A stretch of 64,000 nt of DNA from Leifsonia xyli subsp. xyli str. CTCB07 (GCF_000007665.1 NC_006087.1:2520159-2584158); one strand, 5' to 3'. Positions 1-9,255 are shown, numbered from the stretch's first letter. The notes: a model not told the origin generated them from the sequence alone. Numbers and translations: made by a program.

Positions 1-423
1 CCGCGACCGGCGCACCGAACCTCAGCTCGGCCCCCGCGGCAGCCGCCGCATCCAGCAGTGCCTCGATCGCCGCGTCGGCACGCAGCCGGCCGCCGTCAGC
101 GTGAAAGAGCACGTCCTCTTCGAAGCGCAGCCCTGGCCACCGGCGGTGCGCTTCCGCCCCGTCGAGCCGGTCGCGTCGAGCAGGGTGCGTCCGCTCGCGC
201 GTTCCAGCTTCCGCCATCCGTCTCGCGCGGCCACGGTCATCGCGACGTAGTCGGCTTCGGCGTAACCGTGGCGGAAGATCCGCGTGGCGCCGTGCGAGGA
301 GCCGCGGTCGTGTCCCCGGCCGAATGCCTCCAGCAGCAGAACGCGAGAGCCGGCCTCGGCGAGCGCTCGCGCGGTCGCCGCGCCGACGACACCGGCCCCG
401 ATCACAATGGGTCGACGGTCATG
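1..423 (-). pseudogene. FAD-dependent amine oxidoreductase (sarcosine-oxidase-like), broken, runs off the left edge
   Basis: The N-terminal Rossmann motif GAGVVGAATARA and the segment RGSSHGATRIFRHGYAE are typical of monomeric sarcosine / N-methyltryptophan oxidases, which oxidise N-methyl amines with covalent FAD. The frame read from GTG 405 loses homology near position 167, and the sequence continues in another frame with GLRFEEDVLFHADGG and onward to the left edge, so there is a single-base frameshift inside the FAD domain. A possible ATG at 423 is also out of frame with the Rossmann motif by one base. The C-terminal half lies outside the window. Substrate cannot be named. Frameshift is seen directly; sequencing error is the only alternative. 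Confidence 0.7.
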
Positions 424-426
424 AGA

Positions 427-933
427 TCACGGTAGCGGGCCGGGGCGAGCCGCCGAACCAGCAACGGCCAGCCCTCCCCGCTTCTCCCGCCGCACACAGA
501 CGGCGACCCCCAGCGCGGCCCCCAGCAGGGCCCCGGCGGTGTTCGCGGCCACATCCATCGGCGAGGCGAACCGAGCCGGCAGGAAAGCGAACTGCCCGGC
601 CTCGATGAGCGCGCTCGCGGCGAAACCGGCGAGCGGGGCCAGCCACCAGCGCCGCCGCCCGAAGATGAGGACGCAGAGCAGCCCAGCCGGAGCGAAGAGG
701 AGGACGTTGCTCACACTCTCAAGGGCGTTGTACCCGTCGATCGGGCGGATGCCGATCTGGGAGAGCGTTCCGAGGAACCGGAACAGCGTTCGCTGGAACG
801 GGCGGTCCACCGGGATCGGCCAGAACGCGACCAGCGCCACGAAGAGCGCGTAGAGAGCGAGGGCGACGACAGCGGAGGAACGCGCTCGGCGAGACAGGGG
901 CACCGGGACAGCATAGGCAGCCCGGCTCGTCAC
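427..933 (-). CDS. VanZ-like membrane protein
   Basis: 168 residues with about four hydrophobic helices. The VanZ family pattern is visible: an N-terminal helix ending in FWPIPVDRPF, then a conserved ESVSNVLLFAPAGLL segment, a third helix and ALIEAGQFAFLPARFASP before the last helix, which matches the family's EhxQ..l..R..d..D signature. VanZ proteins are named from teicoplanin resistance but most homologs have no known role. The open frame extends upstream to 1404, but that part is antisense to the transporter gene; GTG at 933 is the sensible start. It is divergent from the transporter at 961, with only 27 bases between the starts, so a shared promoter region is likely. Confidence 0.65.
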   Translation of the reverse strand: MTSRAAYAVPVPLSRRARSSAVVALALYALFVALVAFWPIPVDRPFQRTLFRFLGTLSQIGIRPIDGYNALESVSNVLLFAPAGLLCVLIFGRRRWWLAPLAGFAASALIEAGQFAFLPARFASPMDVAANTAGALLGAALGVAVCVRREKRGGLAVAGSAARPGPLP

Positions 934-960
934 GCCCTGGGAGAAATGTAATATCGATCG

Positions 961-2382
961 GTGCAACAGACCAGGAAACTGCCCGTGCTCGTGCTGGCCG
1001 GGATGGTCGTCGGCTCGATGGTCGGCGCGGGCGTCTTCTCGCTGCCCGGCACCTTCGCCGGCGCTACGGGTGTGATCGGAGCGGCCGTCGCGTGGACGCT
1101 GGCGGGCGCCGGGATGCTGACGCTCGTCTTGGTGTTTCAGCGCCTCGCCGTCCGCCGTCCCGAACTCGACTCCGGAATCTACGCCTACGCCAAGGCCGGG
1201 TTCGGCGACTACGTCGGCTTCTTCTCCGCGTTCGGCTACTGGGCGAGCGGATGCGCGGGCAACGTGACCTACCTCGTCCTCATCGGGTCCACGCTCGGGG
1301 CGCTCTTCCCCGCGTTCGGCGGTGGGAACACCGTGGTCGCGGTGCTCGTCTCCAGCGGCCTCGTCTGGCTGTTCTCCTTCCTGATCCGCCGCGGCGTCCC
1401 GCAAGCGGCCTGGATCAACACGATCGTCGCCGTCGCGAAAGTCCTGCCGCTCGTGGTCTTCCTCTTCCTGGTCGCGACCGTCGGCTTCTCCTGGCAGACG
1501 TTCGCGCAGAACCTCTGGGGCGGCGAAGCACCCGGCCTCGGCGCGCTCGGCGGCCAGATCCAGCAGACGCTGCTGCTGACGGTCTTCGTGTTCCTCGGGG
1601 TCGAGGGAGCCTCGGTCTACTCGCGCTACGCCCGCTCGCGAAAGGATGTCGGCCGGGCCACGCTGATCGGCTTCCTCGGGGTGCTCTGCCTGTTCGCGAT
1701 GATCACCATCCTCTCGTTCGGCGTCGCCCCGCGCGCGGAGATCGGCGATATGAGGCAGCCGTCGGTCTCGAGCGTGCTGGCCGCGGTCGTCGGGCCGTGG
1801 GGGTACGCCTTCATCAGCGCCGGTCTGATCGTGTCGGTGCTCGGCGCGTACCTCTCCTGGACGCTGATGGCCTCCGAGGTGCTGTTCAGTGCGGCGCGCA
1901 ACGAGGATGCGCCCCGGTTCCTCGCCCGCACCTCCGCCCGAGACGTCCCGGTCGCGTCCATGCTGCTGACGAGTCTACTGGTGCAGACGCTGCTGGTGGT
2001 GACGCTGTTCGCGGAGAATGCGTTCACGTTCGCCCTGAGCCTGTGCAGTTCGCTCGCGCTCATCCCCTACGTGCTCACCGCCGCATACGCGCTGAAACTT
2101 GAGACACCGGCCGGCGACGATCCCGGTGGGCGCAGCCGGCGCGACCTGGCGGTCGCCGCGATCGCGACCGTCTACACCCTCTTCCTCGTCGTGGCCGCCG
2201 GGCCGCAGTATCTGCTCACGACTTTCGTGATCTATGCGCCGGGGACGCTGCTCTTCACTCTCGCCCGCCGCGAGCGTGGGCTGCGGGTGTTCCGTCCGCT
2301 CGAAGCCGTGCTGTGCATGGCCGCCGTGCTCCTGGCGGTGACGGCGGTGGTGGCGGTGGCCGCCGGGTGGATCAGGATCTGA
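961..2382 (+). CDS. APC-family amino acid antiporter (ArcD/LysI-like)
   Basis: 473-residue integral membrane protein with about 12-13 helices. The first helix has GSMVGAGVFSLPG at residues 18-30, the unwound substrate-binding helix of the amino acid-polyamine-organocation superfamily. Overall it resembles the basic amino acid / ornithine antiporter branch, which exchanges arginine for ornithine or imports lysine; the exact substrate cannot be read from sequence. Start is GTG 961, chosen because it directly precedes the first helix; no strong ribosome site is visible (GGGAG lies about 20 bases upstream). It is monocistronic, divergent from the VanZ-like gene and convergent with the LysR gene. 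No disruption seen. Confidence 0.8.
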   Translation: MQQTRKLPVLVLAGMVVGSMVGAGVFSLPGTFAGATGVIGAAVAWTLAGAGMLTLVLVFQRLAVRRPELDSGIYAYAKAGFGDYVGFFSAFGYWASGCAGNVTYLVLIGSTLGALFPAFGGGNTVVAVLVSSGLVWLFSFLIRRGVPQAAWINTIVAVAKVLPLVVFLFLVATVGFSWQTFAQNLWGGEAPGLGALGGQIQQTLLLTVFVFLGVEGASVYSRYARSRKDVGRATLIGFLGVLCLFAMITILSFGVAPRAEIGDMRQPSVSSVLAAVVGPWGYAFISAGLIVSVLGAYLSWTLMASEVLFSAARNEDAPRFLARTSARDVPVASMLLTSLLVQTLLVVTLFAENAFTFALSLCSSLALIPYVLTAAYALKLETPAGDDPGGRSRRDLAVAAIATVYTLFLVVAAGPQYLLTTFVIYAPGTLLFTLARRERGLRVFRPLEAVLCMAAVLLAVTAVVAVAAGWIRI

Positions 2383-2467
2383 CGGCCGTCCGGGCGCAGC
2401 GGATCGGGGAAGGCACACGCGGGAGCCGACGGCCCAGCCGGGCGTCGGGTCTCTAACCGATTTCGGC

Positions 2468-3385
2468 CTAGCGGTCCACCCGGGCCACCCGCAAAAGCGT
2501 TCTGAGCGCCGCAGGGAGATCCGTGTCCGGCCGCCACACCGCGCGCAGTTCGCGGACGATGCGCAGATCCGTCAGCGGCACGCGCACCAGCCGTCCGGCG
2601 GCGAGGTCGTCGCGCACGGTCAGGATGCTGAGCACCGTCGGCGCGAGACCGGACGCGACCGCGGTGCGGATGCCGGCGGTGGTCGGCAGCTCGGCCACGG
2701 GGTCGGCCATGCGCAGCCCGGCAGCGGCGAGTGCCCGCTCGGCGGCGAGGCGCGTGCCGGACCCCCGCTCCCGGGCGACCAGCGGCACGGCGGCGAGGGC
2801 TGCGGCGGCGGCCCCGGCTCCGCGCGCCCAGGGGTGGCCCGGTGCAACGACCACGATCAGCTCGTCGCGGGCGATGCGGCTGGTGCGGAGTCCGGGGGCG
2901 GAGTCCGGCGTCTCCACGAAGCCGAGGGGACACTCACCGCGTGCGACCCTGACCAGCACCGCCGCGCTGTTGACTGCGGCGACCGCCACCCGGGCCTCGG
3001 GCGCGGCGGAACGCAGCCACGTCAGCCAGCGCGGAAGCAGGTACTCCGCGATGGTGAGGCTCGCCGCGACGGACACCGCACCCGCCTCGTCGCCGCGCAG
3101 CGCCGCTGCGCCTTCCACGAGGCGGCCGGCGGCGGCCATCACCTCCGCCGCCCAGCCGGCCACGACCTGACCGGCCGCGGTCAGCCGCGTCCCGGCCGGC
3201 GAGCGTTCCAGCAGCGCGAGTCCGAGGGCGTCCTCCAAACGGCGCATGCGGGCGGAGACCGCCTGCTGCGTCACCCCGAGCACCGCCCCGGCGGCCGACA
3301 GCGAGCCGCGTTCGGCGACAGCGCACAGCATCCCGAGCGCCGCGATGTCCACGCCGGTTCCAAGCTGTGGTTGTGTCCCTGTCAC
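2468..3385 (-). CDS. LysR-family transcriptional regulator
   Basis: 305 residues. The N-terminal winged helix-turn-helix (about residues 14-72) has the LysR arrangement, with GSLSAAGAVLGVTQQAVSAR as the helix-turn-helix. The rest is a periplasmic-binding-protein-like effector domain (about 95-300). It is divergently transcribed from the TDT transporter gene at 3433 with a 47-base gap, the usual arrangement for a LysR regulator controlling its neighbour, so it probably regulates that transporter in response to the transported anion or a related metabolite. That transporter now carries a stop codon. Start GTG 3385. Confidence 0.82.
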   Translation of the reverse strand: MTGTQPQLGTGVDIAALGMLCAVAERGSLSAAGAVLGVTQQAVSARMRRLEDALGLALLERSPAGTRLTAAGQVVAGWAAEVMAAAGRLVEGAAALRGDEAGAVSVAASLTIAEYLLPRWLTWLRSAAPEARVAVAAVNSAAVLVRVARGECPLGFVETPDSAPGLRTSRIARDELIVVVAPGHPWARGAGAAAAALAAVPLVARERGSGTRLAAERALAAAGLRMADPVAELPTTAGIRTAVASGLAPTVLSILTVRDDLAAGRLVRVPLTDLRIVRELRAVWRPDTDLPAALRTLLRVARVDR

Positions 3386-3432
3386 GAACCGAGACTACCG
3401 CCGGTCCTCTCCCCCGGCGCAGTCTGGGGAGC

Positions 3433-4596
3433 ATGAACCGTTTCCGCCTCGAGGCCGTCACCCCCAACTGGTTCGCCGCTGTGATGGGCACCGGGATCGT
3501 CGCGAACGCACTGGCGGGCTTCCCGGAGCAGCTGCCCGGGATGCGCACGGCAGCCCTCGCGTTCTGGCTGCTCGCCGCCATCCTGCTCGCGGCGACCGCC
3601 CTGCACTGGCTGCGGCATCCCGAGACGGCACGCGGTCACCACCGTCACCCGATCATGGCGCACTTCTACGGCGCGCCGCCGATGGCCCTGCTGACCGTGG
3701 GCGCCGGCGCGCTGCTGGTCGGCCACGACCTCATCGGGGACCGGGCTGCGCTCACGGTGGATGCGGTGCTCTGGACGGCAGGCACCGCTCTCGGGCTGTT
3801 CGCCGCCGCCGCCATTCCGTACCTCGTCTTCACCCGGATCGAGGTGGCGGACGATGCGGCTTTCGGAGGCTGGCTCATGCCCGTCGTCCCGCCGATGGTC
3901 TCCGCCGCCACCGGCGCCCTCCTGCTCCCCCACCTCGATGGCGCCGGGCAGCAGACGATGCTGCTCGCGTGCCTGGGGATGTTCGGCATGAGCCTCCTCG
4001 CATCGTTCTTCATCGTCGCCCAGCTCTGGACGCGGCTCACCCGCCACAAAATCGGGGCGGTGGCGATGGTCCCCACGCTGTGGATCGTGCTCGGACCGCT
4101 CGGCCAGTCGGTGACCGCGCTCACCCTGCTGGCCCGCGAGAGCGGACGTCCCTCGCTGCGCTCGGCCGCGGTGCTCGTGGGCACGCCGATCCTCGGCTTC
4201 GCGCTGCTGTGGCTCGCGATCGCGGCGGCGATCACCCTCAGCGCCGCTCGCCGGGGGATGCCGTTCGCGCTGACCTGGTAGTCGTTCACCTTCCCGGTGG
4301 GCACCTGTGCTACCGGCGCCGCCGGGCTCGCGATCGTCACCGGTTCGCCCGCGCTCACCGCTCTCGCAGCCGGCTTCCTCGTGTTCCTGATCGCCGCTTG
4401 GCTCGTCGTCGCGACACGCACGGCCGCCGCTCAGGTTCCCGGCCGTGTCCCGGCTGCGCCCGCTTCAGCCGCACACGGCACGTACGACGAGAGTGACCAG
4501 AACGATGAGGCCCACGGCGGCGACAACGACCGTCGCCGCCGGTCTGGGAGCGTTCGGCGTCCAGCCGCTCGAGAACCCGCTGCGCGACGGATGTGA
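3433..4596 (+). pseudogene. TDT-family (TehA/Mae1) C4-dicarboxylate/anion transporter interrupted by an amber codon
   Basis: Starts at ATG 3433 behind GGGGAG. The N-terminus NWFAAVMGTGIVANAL is the first helix of the tellurite-resistance/dicarboxylate transporter family, followed by about eight more helices. At 4279-4281 a TAG stop follows LTW; translation beyond it in the same frame gives SFTFPVGTCATGAAGLA, the well-conserved next helix of the family (normally W-W-S-F-T-F-P-V-G-T). The simplest reading is a TGG to TAG point mutation of a tryptophan codon. The homologous part ends near 4440; the frame stays open to 4596. The product would be 282 residues, missing its last two helices. Divergent from the LysR gene. 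Confidence 0.78.
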
Positions 4597-4882
4597 GGCG
4601 CCCCATCCACGTCGGACTGACGAGCACGACGATGTCGGACGCAATGATCTGCTCGCGACGGTGCGGCCGCTCGCCGCCGCCCTGATCGAGTTCGGCGCCG
4701 GGCCGGATGTCGTAGTCCACCATCCACACAGCGGTGCCGGTCACCCCGTGATCCGACAGCGCATCGAGCAGCTGTTTAGCGAACAGCTGGCTGCTCGACT
4801 CCGCCGGGGACGGTTTGAGAGTGCAGACCAGCGCCAGCGCGCTGAGAGTTCGGGGTGCGTCGCTCAGATCCCAGCTGAACAC
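4355..4882 (-). pseudogene. Flavodoxin-like / NADPH-dependent FMN reductase fragment
   Basis: Residues from GTG 4882 give ALALVCTLKPSPAESSSQLF, the first strand and phosphate-binding loop of the flavodoxin-fold FMN reductase family, and later IIASDIVVLVSPTWMGRLTS, the second FMN loop. Family similarity ends near position 4535; the remaining open frame to 4355 is arginine/proline-rich, antisense to the transporter pseudogene, and lacks the second half of the fold. The gene therefore looks truncated by a frameshift or deletion at its 3' side, where it collides with the TDT gene end. No ATG is available; GTG 4882 has GGAG 9-12 bases upstream. Confidence 0.5.
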
Positions 4883-5039
4883 TCCGCGGGCTCCAATGCA
4901 ACCCCCTCCCGGAGACCTTGACGAAGCGCGGACATGACCGTAGGGCTGAGTGGTGAGACGAGCGAGGCGGAAGCACACTGGCGGCCTCCTCGTGGCCGCG
5001 TACTATCGACGGGGAATAGGAGAGGGGCCGGGAGAGGAC

Positions 5040-5312
5040 ATGCAGGTGTTCCATGTTTACATCGACGATCTGAGGTTCACCTTCGTCGATACCGAGCCGG
5101 TCGAGGGGCTCAAAAACCGGATCGTGGAGGCCAGCCGCGCCGCCGGTGGGTTCGTGGCGATCACGCAGTCGAGCCGCCCGCCGAGCGAGGTCTTCGTGAC
5201 CGGCCATACGCGTGTCCGGATCGAGACGGCGGCCGTCCCCCAGCACGCCGCTCCCGACGCCAGCGACAGGGACGACGACGCTTTCTGGTTCGACTTCGAC
5301 TCCCTCCCCTGA
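5040..5312 (+). CDS. Small conserved-looking hypothetical protein
   Basis: 90 residues from ATG 5040, preceded by GGGAGAGG at a good distance. The protein opens with MQVFHVYIDDLRFTFVD and ends with an acidic tail DDDAFWFDFDSLP. No signal peptide or membrane segment. I do not recognise a family. The start codon, ribosome site and balanced amino acid composition support a real gene. It lies alone between the flavodoxin fragment and the membrane protein gene at 5406. Confidence 0.6.
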   Translation: MQVFHVYIDDLRFTFVDTEPVEGLKNRIVEASRAAGGFVAITQSSRPPSEVFVTGHTRVRIETAAVPQHAAPDASDRDDDAFWFDFDSLP

Positions 5313-5405
5313 ACCGGCACCGCCCCGAGAACGCGGCTGACATACGGGGTCTCGCCGTCCCCGGCCGACTGGCGGGCACTCCGGATGCCCGGTAAATTGC
5401 CAAAG

Positions 5406-6098
5406 ATGAGCACACCAGAAGACGAGCGCACACCGCAGCAGCCCGCCAACGACCAGCCGAACCGCCTCCAGGCGGCGGAGCCCGCCGTTCCGGCTGCGCC
5501 CACCGAATCCACCGTTCCGGCACCGCCCGCAGCATCCGATGTCACCGTCCCGCCGGCCGCCCCCGGCGGCGCGTTCCCGGCCGCACCGGCCGCGTTCCCC
5601 GCGTACGGCGGCACACCCGCCGCTCCGGCCGAGCGACCGGCCGCCACCCCGACGACCGTCACTGCGTCTTTCTGGCTGTACATCGCGACCGCCGCCCTGA
5701 GCATCGTCGTCGGCATCATCGGCATCATCGCCACCGCGGGCAGCCGAGCGGTGGTCCTCGACCAATTGCAGCGCCAGGGCGGCACCTCCCTCCAGGGCCA
5801 GAACCTCGATCAACTCGCGGACACCGCCGTGACGATCGGCATCGCAACACTCGCCGTCACGACGATCGTCGCGACTGTCCTGTTCACGCTGTTCGCGTTC
5901 CTCATGCGTCGCGGAGGCAACGGCGCCCGCATCGTCCTGACGATCCTCACCGTTCTCTCGCTGCTCAACGCCGGCTCGGCGTTCGGCCTCGGACTCCTCC
6001 TCGTCGCCGCAGCGGTCGTGGCGGCCATCCTGATGTGGCTACCGTCGTCGAACCAGTGGTTCGCCGCGATCAAGGCGTCGAGAGCTCCACGCGCATAA
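5406..6098 (+). CDS. Membrane protein with Ala/Pro-rich N-terminus
   Basis: 230 residues. The first 80 residues are rich in alanine and proline (repeated PAAP-type stretches) and probably cytoplasmic and disordered; about residues 85-225 hold four hydrophobic helices, including FWLYIATAALSIVVGIIGII and IATLAVTTIVATVLFTLFAF. This plan is common for uncharacterised actinobacterial membrane proteins encoded near cell-envelope genes. ATG 5385 is in frame 21 bases upstream and cannot be excluded; 5406 is preferred because it follows a purine-rich stretch. A strong hairpin follows the stop codon. Function unknown. Confidence 0.6.
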   Translation: MSTPEDERTPQQPANDQPNRLQAAEPAVPAAPTESTVPAPPAASDVTVPPAAPGGAFPAAPAAFPAYGGTPAAPAERPAATPTTVTASFWLYIATAALSIVVGIIGIIATAGSRAVVLDQLQRQGGTSLQGQNLDQLADTAVTIGIATLAVTTIVATVLFTLFAFLMRRGGNGARIVLTILTVLSLLNAGSAFGLGLLLVAAAVVAAILMWLPSSNQWFAAIKASRAPRA

Positions 6099-6107
6099 CC
6101 CACCGGT

Positions 6108-6142
6108 GCAGGGCGGGCGCAGGTTGCCGGCGCCCGCCCTGC
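6108..6142 (+). terminator. Hairpin terminator after the membrane protein gene
   Basis: A perfect 13-base stem (GCAGGGCGGGCGC and its complement) with a 9-base loop lies 10 bases after the stop codon at 6098. There is no long U run, as is usual in high-G+C actinobacteria. It can also work in the other direction for the convergent gene ending at 6177. Confidence 0.7.
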
Positions 6143-6176
6143 AAACGCCTGCGTGTCAGACGGTGTCACCACCCGC

Positions 6177-6503
6177 TCAGGCGGGCAGGTACACGCTGAG
6201 GTCGTCTTCCGCCATCACGACCATGCCGCCCGTGTGCTGCGAGGTGTGCATGAGCGCTTCCAGCCACTGCGGGTTGATCGACGGCGGACGGCTGCCCGTG
6301 AACTGGAAAGAGAGCGGGACTTCACGGCTGATCCAGAGCGACACGCGCCCGGAGCCCTGCTCGACCGGCACATCCCAGTTAAGCAGGAAGCTCTCGTGGC
6401 GGCGAAGCTTGGCGACGACCGCGAGCTTGATGTGGCTCAGCACTCGGTCATCCAGGTCATACTCCTGACCCGTGCCGTAGACGAGTTTTCCCATACTGTC
6501 CAT
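6177..6503 (-). CDS. DUF7882-type small protein of Microbacteriaceae
   Basis: 108 residues opening MDSMGKLVYG, followed by KLAVVAKLRRHESFLLNW, an SLWISREVPLSFQFTGS stretch and NPQWLEALMHTSQHTGG. This layout matches small proteins found repeatedly in Microbacteriaceae genomes (called DUF7882, sometimes mislabelled ATP-dependent DNA ligase). Function unknown. Either ATG 6503 or ATG 6494 could be the start; TGAGG is four bases from the first. Convergent with the preceding membrane protein gene. Confidence 0.6.
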   Translation of the reverse strand: MDSMGKLVYGTGQEYDLDDRVLSHIKLAVVAKLRRHESFLLNWDVPVEQGSGRVSLWISREVPLSFQFTGSRPPSINPQWLEALMHTSQHTGGMVVMAEDDLSVYLPA

Positions 6504-6572
6504 AGTGCCTCAGGCAGAGCACGGCTGCCCCTCCGCTCTCGGGGGGATTGACACGCGAAAGGTTTCACCCTA

Positions 6573-6606
6573 AACGCCCCCGAAAGCACGAGGCTTTGGG
6601 GGCGTT
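6573..6606 (-). terminator. Hairpin terminator after the gene ending at 6629
   Basis: AACGCCCCC-GAAAGC pairs with GCTTT-GGGGGCGTT across a short CACGAG-type loop, with one unpaired base in the stem. It sits about 23 bases past the stop codon of the minus-strand gene at 6629. Confidence 0.65.
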
Positions 6607-6628
6607 GTGGATGCCACGGCGGGTAGCC

Positions 6629-6976
6629 TCAGGCGGGGACGCGCGGGGCGGTCGTGGCGGCGACGAACACCGATTGGAGCGCCTCGGCCTCCTCGGTCGT
6701 GAGCTGTTCGCGGTAGACCTCGGCGAGACCCGCCCAGCGGACGGCGGATTGCGCGACCTGGCGCATCCCGACGTAGCCGACCGCACGGGCGGCGTCGAGG
6801 AAGGTCGCGTCGATGGTGGCGACGCGGTCGTGTTCGGCGTCGAGCCGGGAGACCTTGACGCGGGCCGCTTTCTCAAGCTGACGGCGACCGCCGCGCTGGG
6901 CGGCGAGCTGGAGCTCGACAATGCGGGCCAGGTCGTCGGCGCTCAGTGCGGCGACGAGGCGGAGGAACGCTCTCAT
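6629..6976 (-). CDS. Hypothetical protein, helical, charged
   Basis: 115 residues from ATG 6976, with GGGGA six bases upstream; ATG 6991 is an alternative. The sequence opens MRAFLRLVAALSADDLARIV and is rich in Leu, Ala, Glu and Arg with a regular helical pattern; the region AAQRGGRRQLEKAARVKVSR is strongly basic. No membrane segment or known domain recognised. Its promoter would lie in the 216-base gap shared with the divergent oxidoreductase gene at 7193. Confidence 0.55.
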   Translation of the reverse strand: MRAFLRLVAALSADDLARIVELQLAAQRGGRRQLEKAARVKVSRLDAEHDRVATIDATFLDAARAVGYVGMRQVAQSAVRWAGLAEVYREQLTTEEAEALQSVFVAATTAPRVPA

Positions 6977-7192
6977 CGAATCCCCTTTCATAACAGTCAC
7001 GAGGCGAATATGACATATTAGCCGAAGGGGGTGAGAAAATCCTCCCCCGCGCCGCGATGGCGCACCCCGGACGAGAACGCGGCGGCGACTTCTGCGGGAA
7101 TTTTGGCAGAAGTCGTGTACCCGGCGGCGCGAAGTGGCTAGGCTGTCCGTGTTCGCGCGCGTCGAACACCAGGCAAGGAGGCCTCGATCAAC

Positions 7193-8178
7193 ATGAACCG
7201 TCCACTCGCTGTCGCGGCGATCGGTTTCTGGCATGTCCACGCGGGCGACTACGCGCGCGCCGTGCAGGAGCATCCCGGCACCACTCTGGTCGCCGTCTGG
7301 GACGACGACAACCAACGCGGCCTGGCCGCCGCCGCGCAGTTCGGAGTCGAGTTCGTCGCCGACCTGGGCGAGCTGCTCGCCCGCGACGGGCTCGACGCCG
7401 TCACCGTCACCACCGCGACCGGCCAGCACCGGGAGGTGATGCTGCGCGCGATCCGCGCCGGCAAGCACATCTTCACCGAGAAAGTCCTCGCTCCCACATC
7501 GGAGGAAGCGGAGCGGATCGCCGCCGCCGACGACGCGCACCTCGCTCTCGCGGTCTCGCTGCCGCGGCTCTACGATCCGTACACCGTCGCGATCGAACGG
7601 ACACTCGACGAGGGGACGCTCGGGGAGCCGACCTACAGCCGGGTGCGCCTCGCGCACGATGGCTGGGTGGCGGGCTGGCTTCCAGAGCGCTTCGGCGACC
7701 CGGAAGCGGCCATCGGCGGCGCCTTCACCGATCTCGGCTGCCACCCCGCCTACCTGACCCGGTTGTTCCACCGGGCCGAGCCGTCCGCGATCTCCGCCGT
7801 GTACGGCAGCATCACCGTGCGGCAGGTGGAGGACAACGCGGTCGTGACCGCGGAGTTCCCCGGCGGACGTCTGGGCGTGTTCGAGGCGAGCGTCGTGCAG
7901 GGCCCCGGCGACTTCTCGATCGAGCTGCGCGGCACGCGAGGAGCGCTGACGTACGGAGACGGCCGCAGCCTACGGCTGAACACCGGCGACGGCTGGCGGG
8001 AGCTCCCGCCGCCGGCAACGCGCCCGGGGCGTTCAGCCAGTGGGTGCAGCACATCCACGACGGGACACGCGCCGACGACAACCTGGACCACGCGCTCGCG
8101 CTCACGCGCATCGTCGTCGCCGCGAACGAGGCCGCCCGCACCGGGCGCACGGTCGCGCTCGTTCCGGCGACCGCCTGA
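7193..8178 (+). pseudogene. Gfo/Idh/MocA-family NAD(P)-dependent oxidoreductase, frameshifted near its end
   Basis: Starts at ATG 7193 behind AAGGAGG. The N-terminal Rossmann domain is recognisable (VAAIGFWHVHAGDY, then AIRAGKHIFTEKVLAP in place of the usual E-K-P-l signature) and the C-terminal domain has GGAFTDLGCHPAYL. Near 8015 the frame changes: the current frame becomes Arg/Ser/Pro-rich, while the frame minus one gives NAPGAFSQWVQHIHDG and on to VALVPATA before the stop at 8178. The last 50 residues are thus separated by a single-base indel. Upstream partner of the intact paralog at 8236. Substrate (a sugar or inositol derivative is usual) unknown. Confidence 0.72.
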
Positions 8179-8235
8179 TAAACGCCCCCGCTGTCTCTTA
8201 TCCCCTGTTCCTCACCCCTTCCTTCGGAGAGCACT

Positions 8236-9255
8236 ATGACCACATCCACTGTTCGCAGCGGCCTGATCGGGGCCGGCGGCATCGCCAGAGCGCGCCTCGA
8301 AGGGTACCTCGCGAATCCCGGCTCCATCACCTTCGCCGCGGTCGCCGATCCGGTGCGAGAGAGCGCCGAGAGCCGAGCGGGCGACACCGGAGCAGCGATC
8401 TACGCCGACTACACCACGATGCTGGCGGAGGCAGACATCGACGCCGTCGACATCTGCCTGCCGCATCATCTGCACAAGGATGCGATCGTCGCCGCCGCCC
8501 GCGCCGGCAAGCACATCCTGTGCGAAAAGCCGCTCTGCCTGACGCGGGAGGAGGCCGTCGAGGTCGCCGCCGCTGTCGAGGAGGCCGGTGTCACCCTCAT
8601 GTGCGCCCACAACCAGCTGTTCCTGCCGGCCGTTGCGAAGGCCAAAGAGCTGATCGACGACGGGACGATCGGCCGGGTGTATGAGGTGCGCACCACCGAC
8701 TCCTTCCACAACGACTTCGACCCGGCGAACATGGACTGGCGAGCCCACGCCTCCACCTCGGGCGGCGGCGAGCTGATCGACACCGGATACCACCCCACCT
8801 ATCTGCTGCTGCACCTGGCGGGCGGGGTGCCGGTGGAGGCGACCGCGATGCTCGCGACCCACCGGCTGTCGTTCATGGAAGGCGAGGACTCGGCCACCGT
8901 TCTCGTACGGTTCGACAACGGCGTCATCGGCACCGCGGTCACCAGCTGGGCGTATCAGCCGGCCGACGGCACCGAGAAGTTCTCGGCCGTCGGCGAACTC
9001 GGCAGCCTCACGAGCGACGGCACCACTCTCCGCTACCGCCGGCACGGCGATGCGGAGCCGACCGTCCTCGAACTGGGAACGGTCAACCCGTTCGCCGAAG
9101 AGCTCGGCCACTTCGCCCGCAGCGTCCTCGACGGCACCCGCCCGCTGCACACGCAGAAGGAGGGTATCGATGTTCTCGGGATCATCCTCGCGGCGTACGA
9201 ATCGGCGCGGACGAGAACGGTCGCCCCGATACCGTCGCTGACGGCAGCCCGCTGA
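8236..9255 (+). CDS. Gfo/Idh/MocA-family oxidoreductase
   Basis: 339 residues, complete. N-terminal Rossmann fold with GLIGAGGIARARLEGYL, then the family signature AGKHILCEKPLCLTREEA, whose EKP lysine is the expected catalytic residue, and a C-terminal alpha/beta domain with GGGELIDTGYHPTYLLLHL, whose histidine is in the place of the conserved active-site His. Such enzymes oxidise or reduce sugars, inositols or similar compounds with NAD(P). GGAGAG lies eight bases before the ATG. It follows the frameshifted paralog by 57 bases and was probably co-transcribed with it as a two-enzyme catabolic unit. Confidence 0.8.
   Translation: MTTSTVRSGLIGAGGIARARLEGYLANPGSITFAAVADPVRESAESRAGDTGAAIYADYTTMLAEADIDAVDICLPHHLHKDAIVAAARAGKHILCEKPLCLTREEAVEVAAAVEEAGVTLMCAHNQLFLPAVAKAKELIDDGTIGRVYEVRTTDSFHNDFDPANMDWRAHASTSGGGELIDTGYHPTYLLLHLAGGVPVEATAMLATHRLSFMEGEDSATVLVRFDNGVIGTAVTSWAYQPADGTEKFSAVGELGSLTSDGTTLRYRRHGDAEPTVLELGTVNPFAEELGHFARSVLDGTRPLHTQKEGIDVLGIILAAYESARTRTVAPIPSLTAAR

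Noticed and set aside
934-1404. N-terminal extension of the VanZ-like frame
   Set aside because: Lies antisense to the transporter gene and has Asp/Arg/His-rich shadow composition.
6629-7771. 380-codon minus-strand frame
   Set aside because: Only its last 115 codons, after a good ribosome site, look like protein; the rest is antisense to the oxidoreductase gene.
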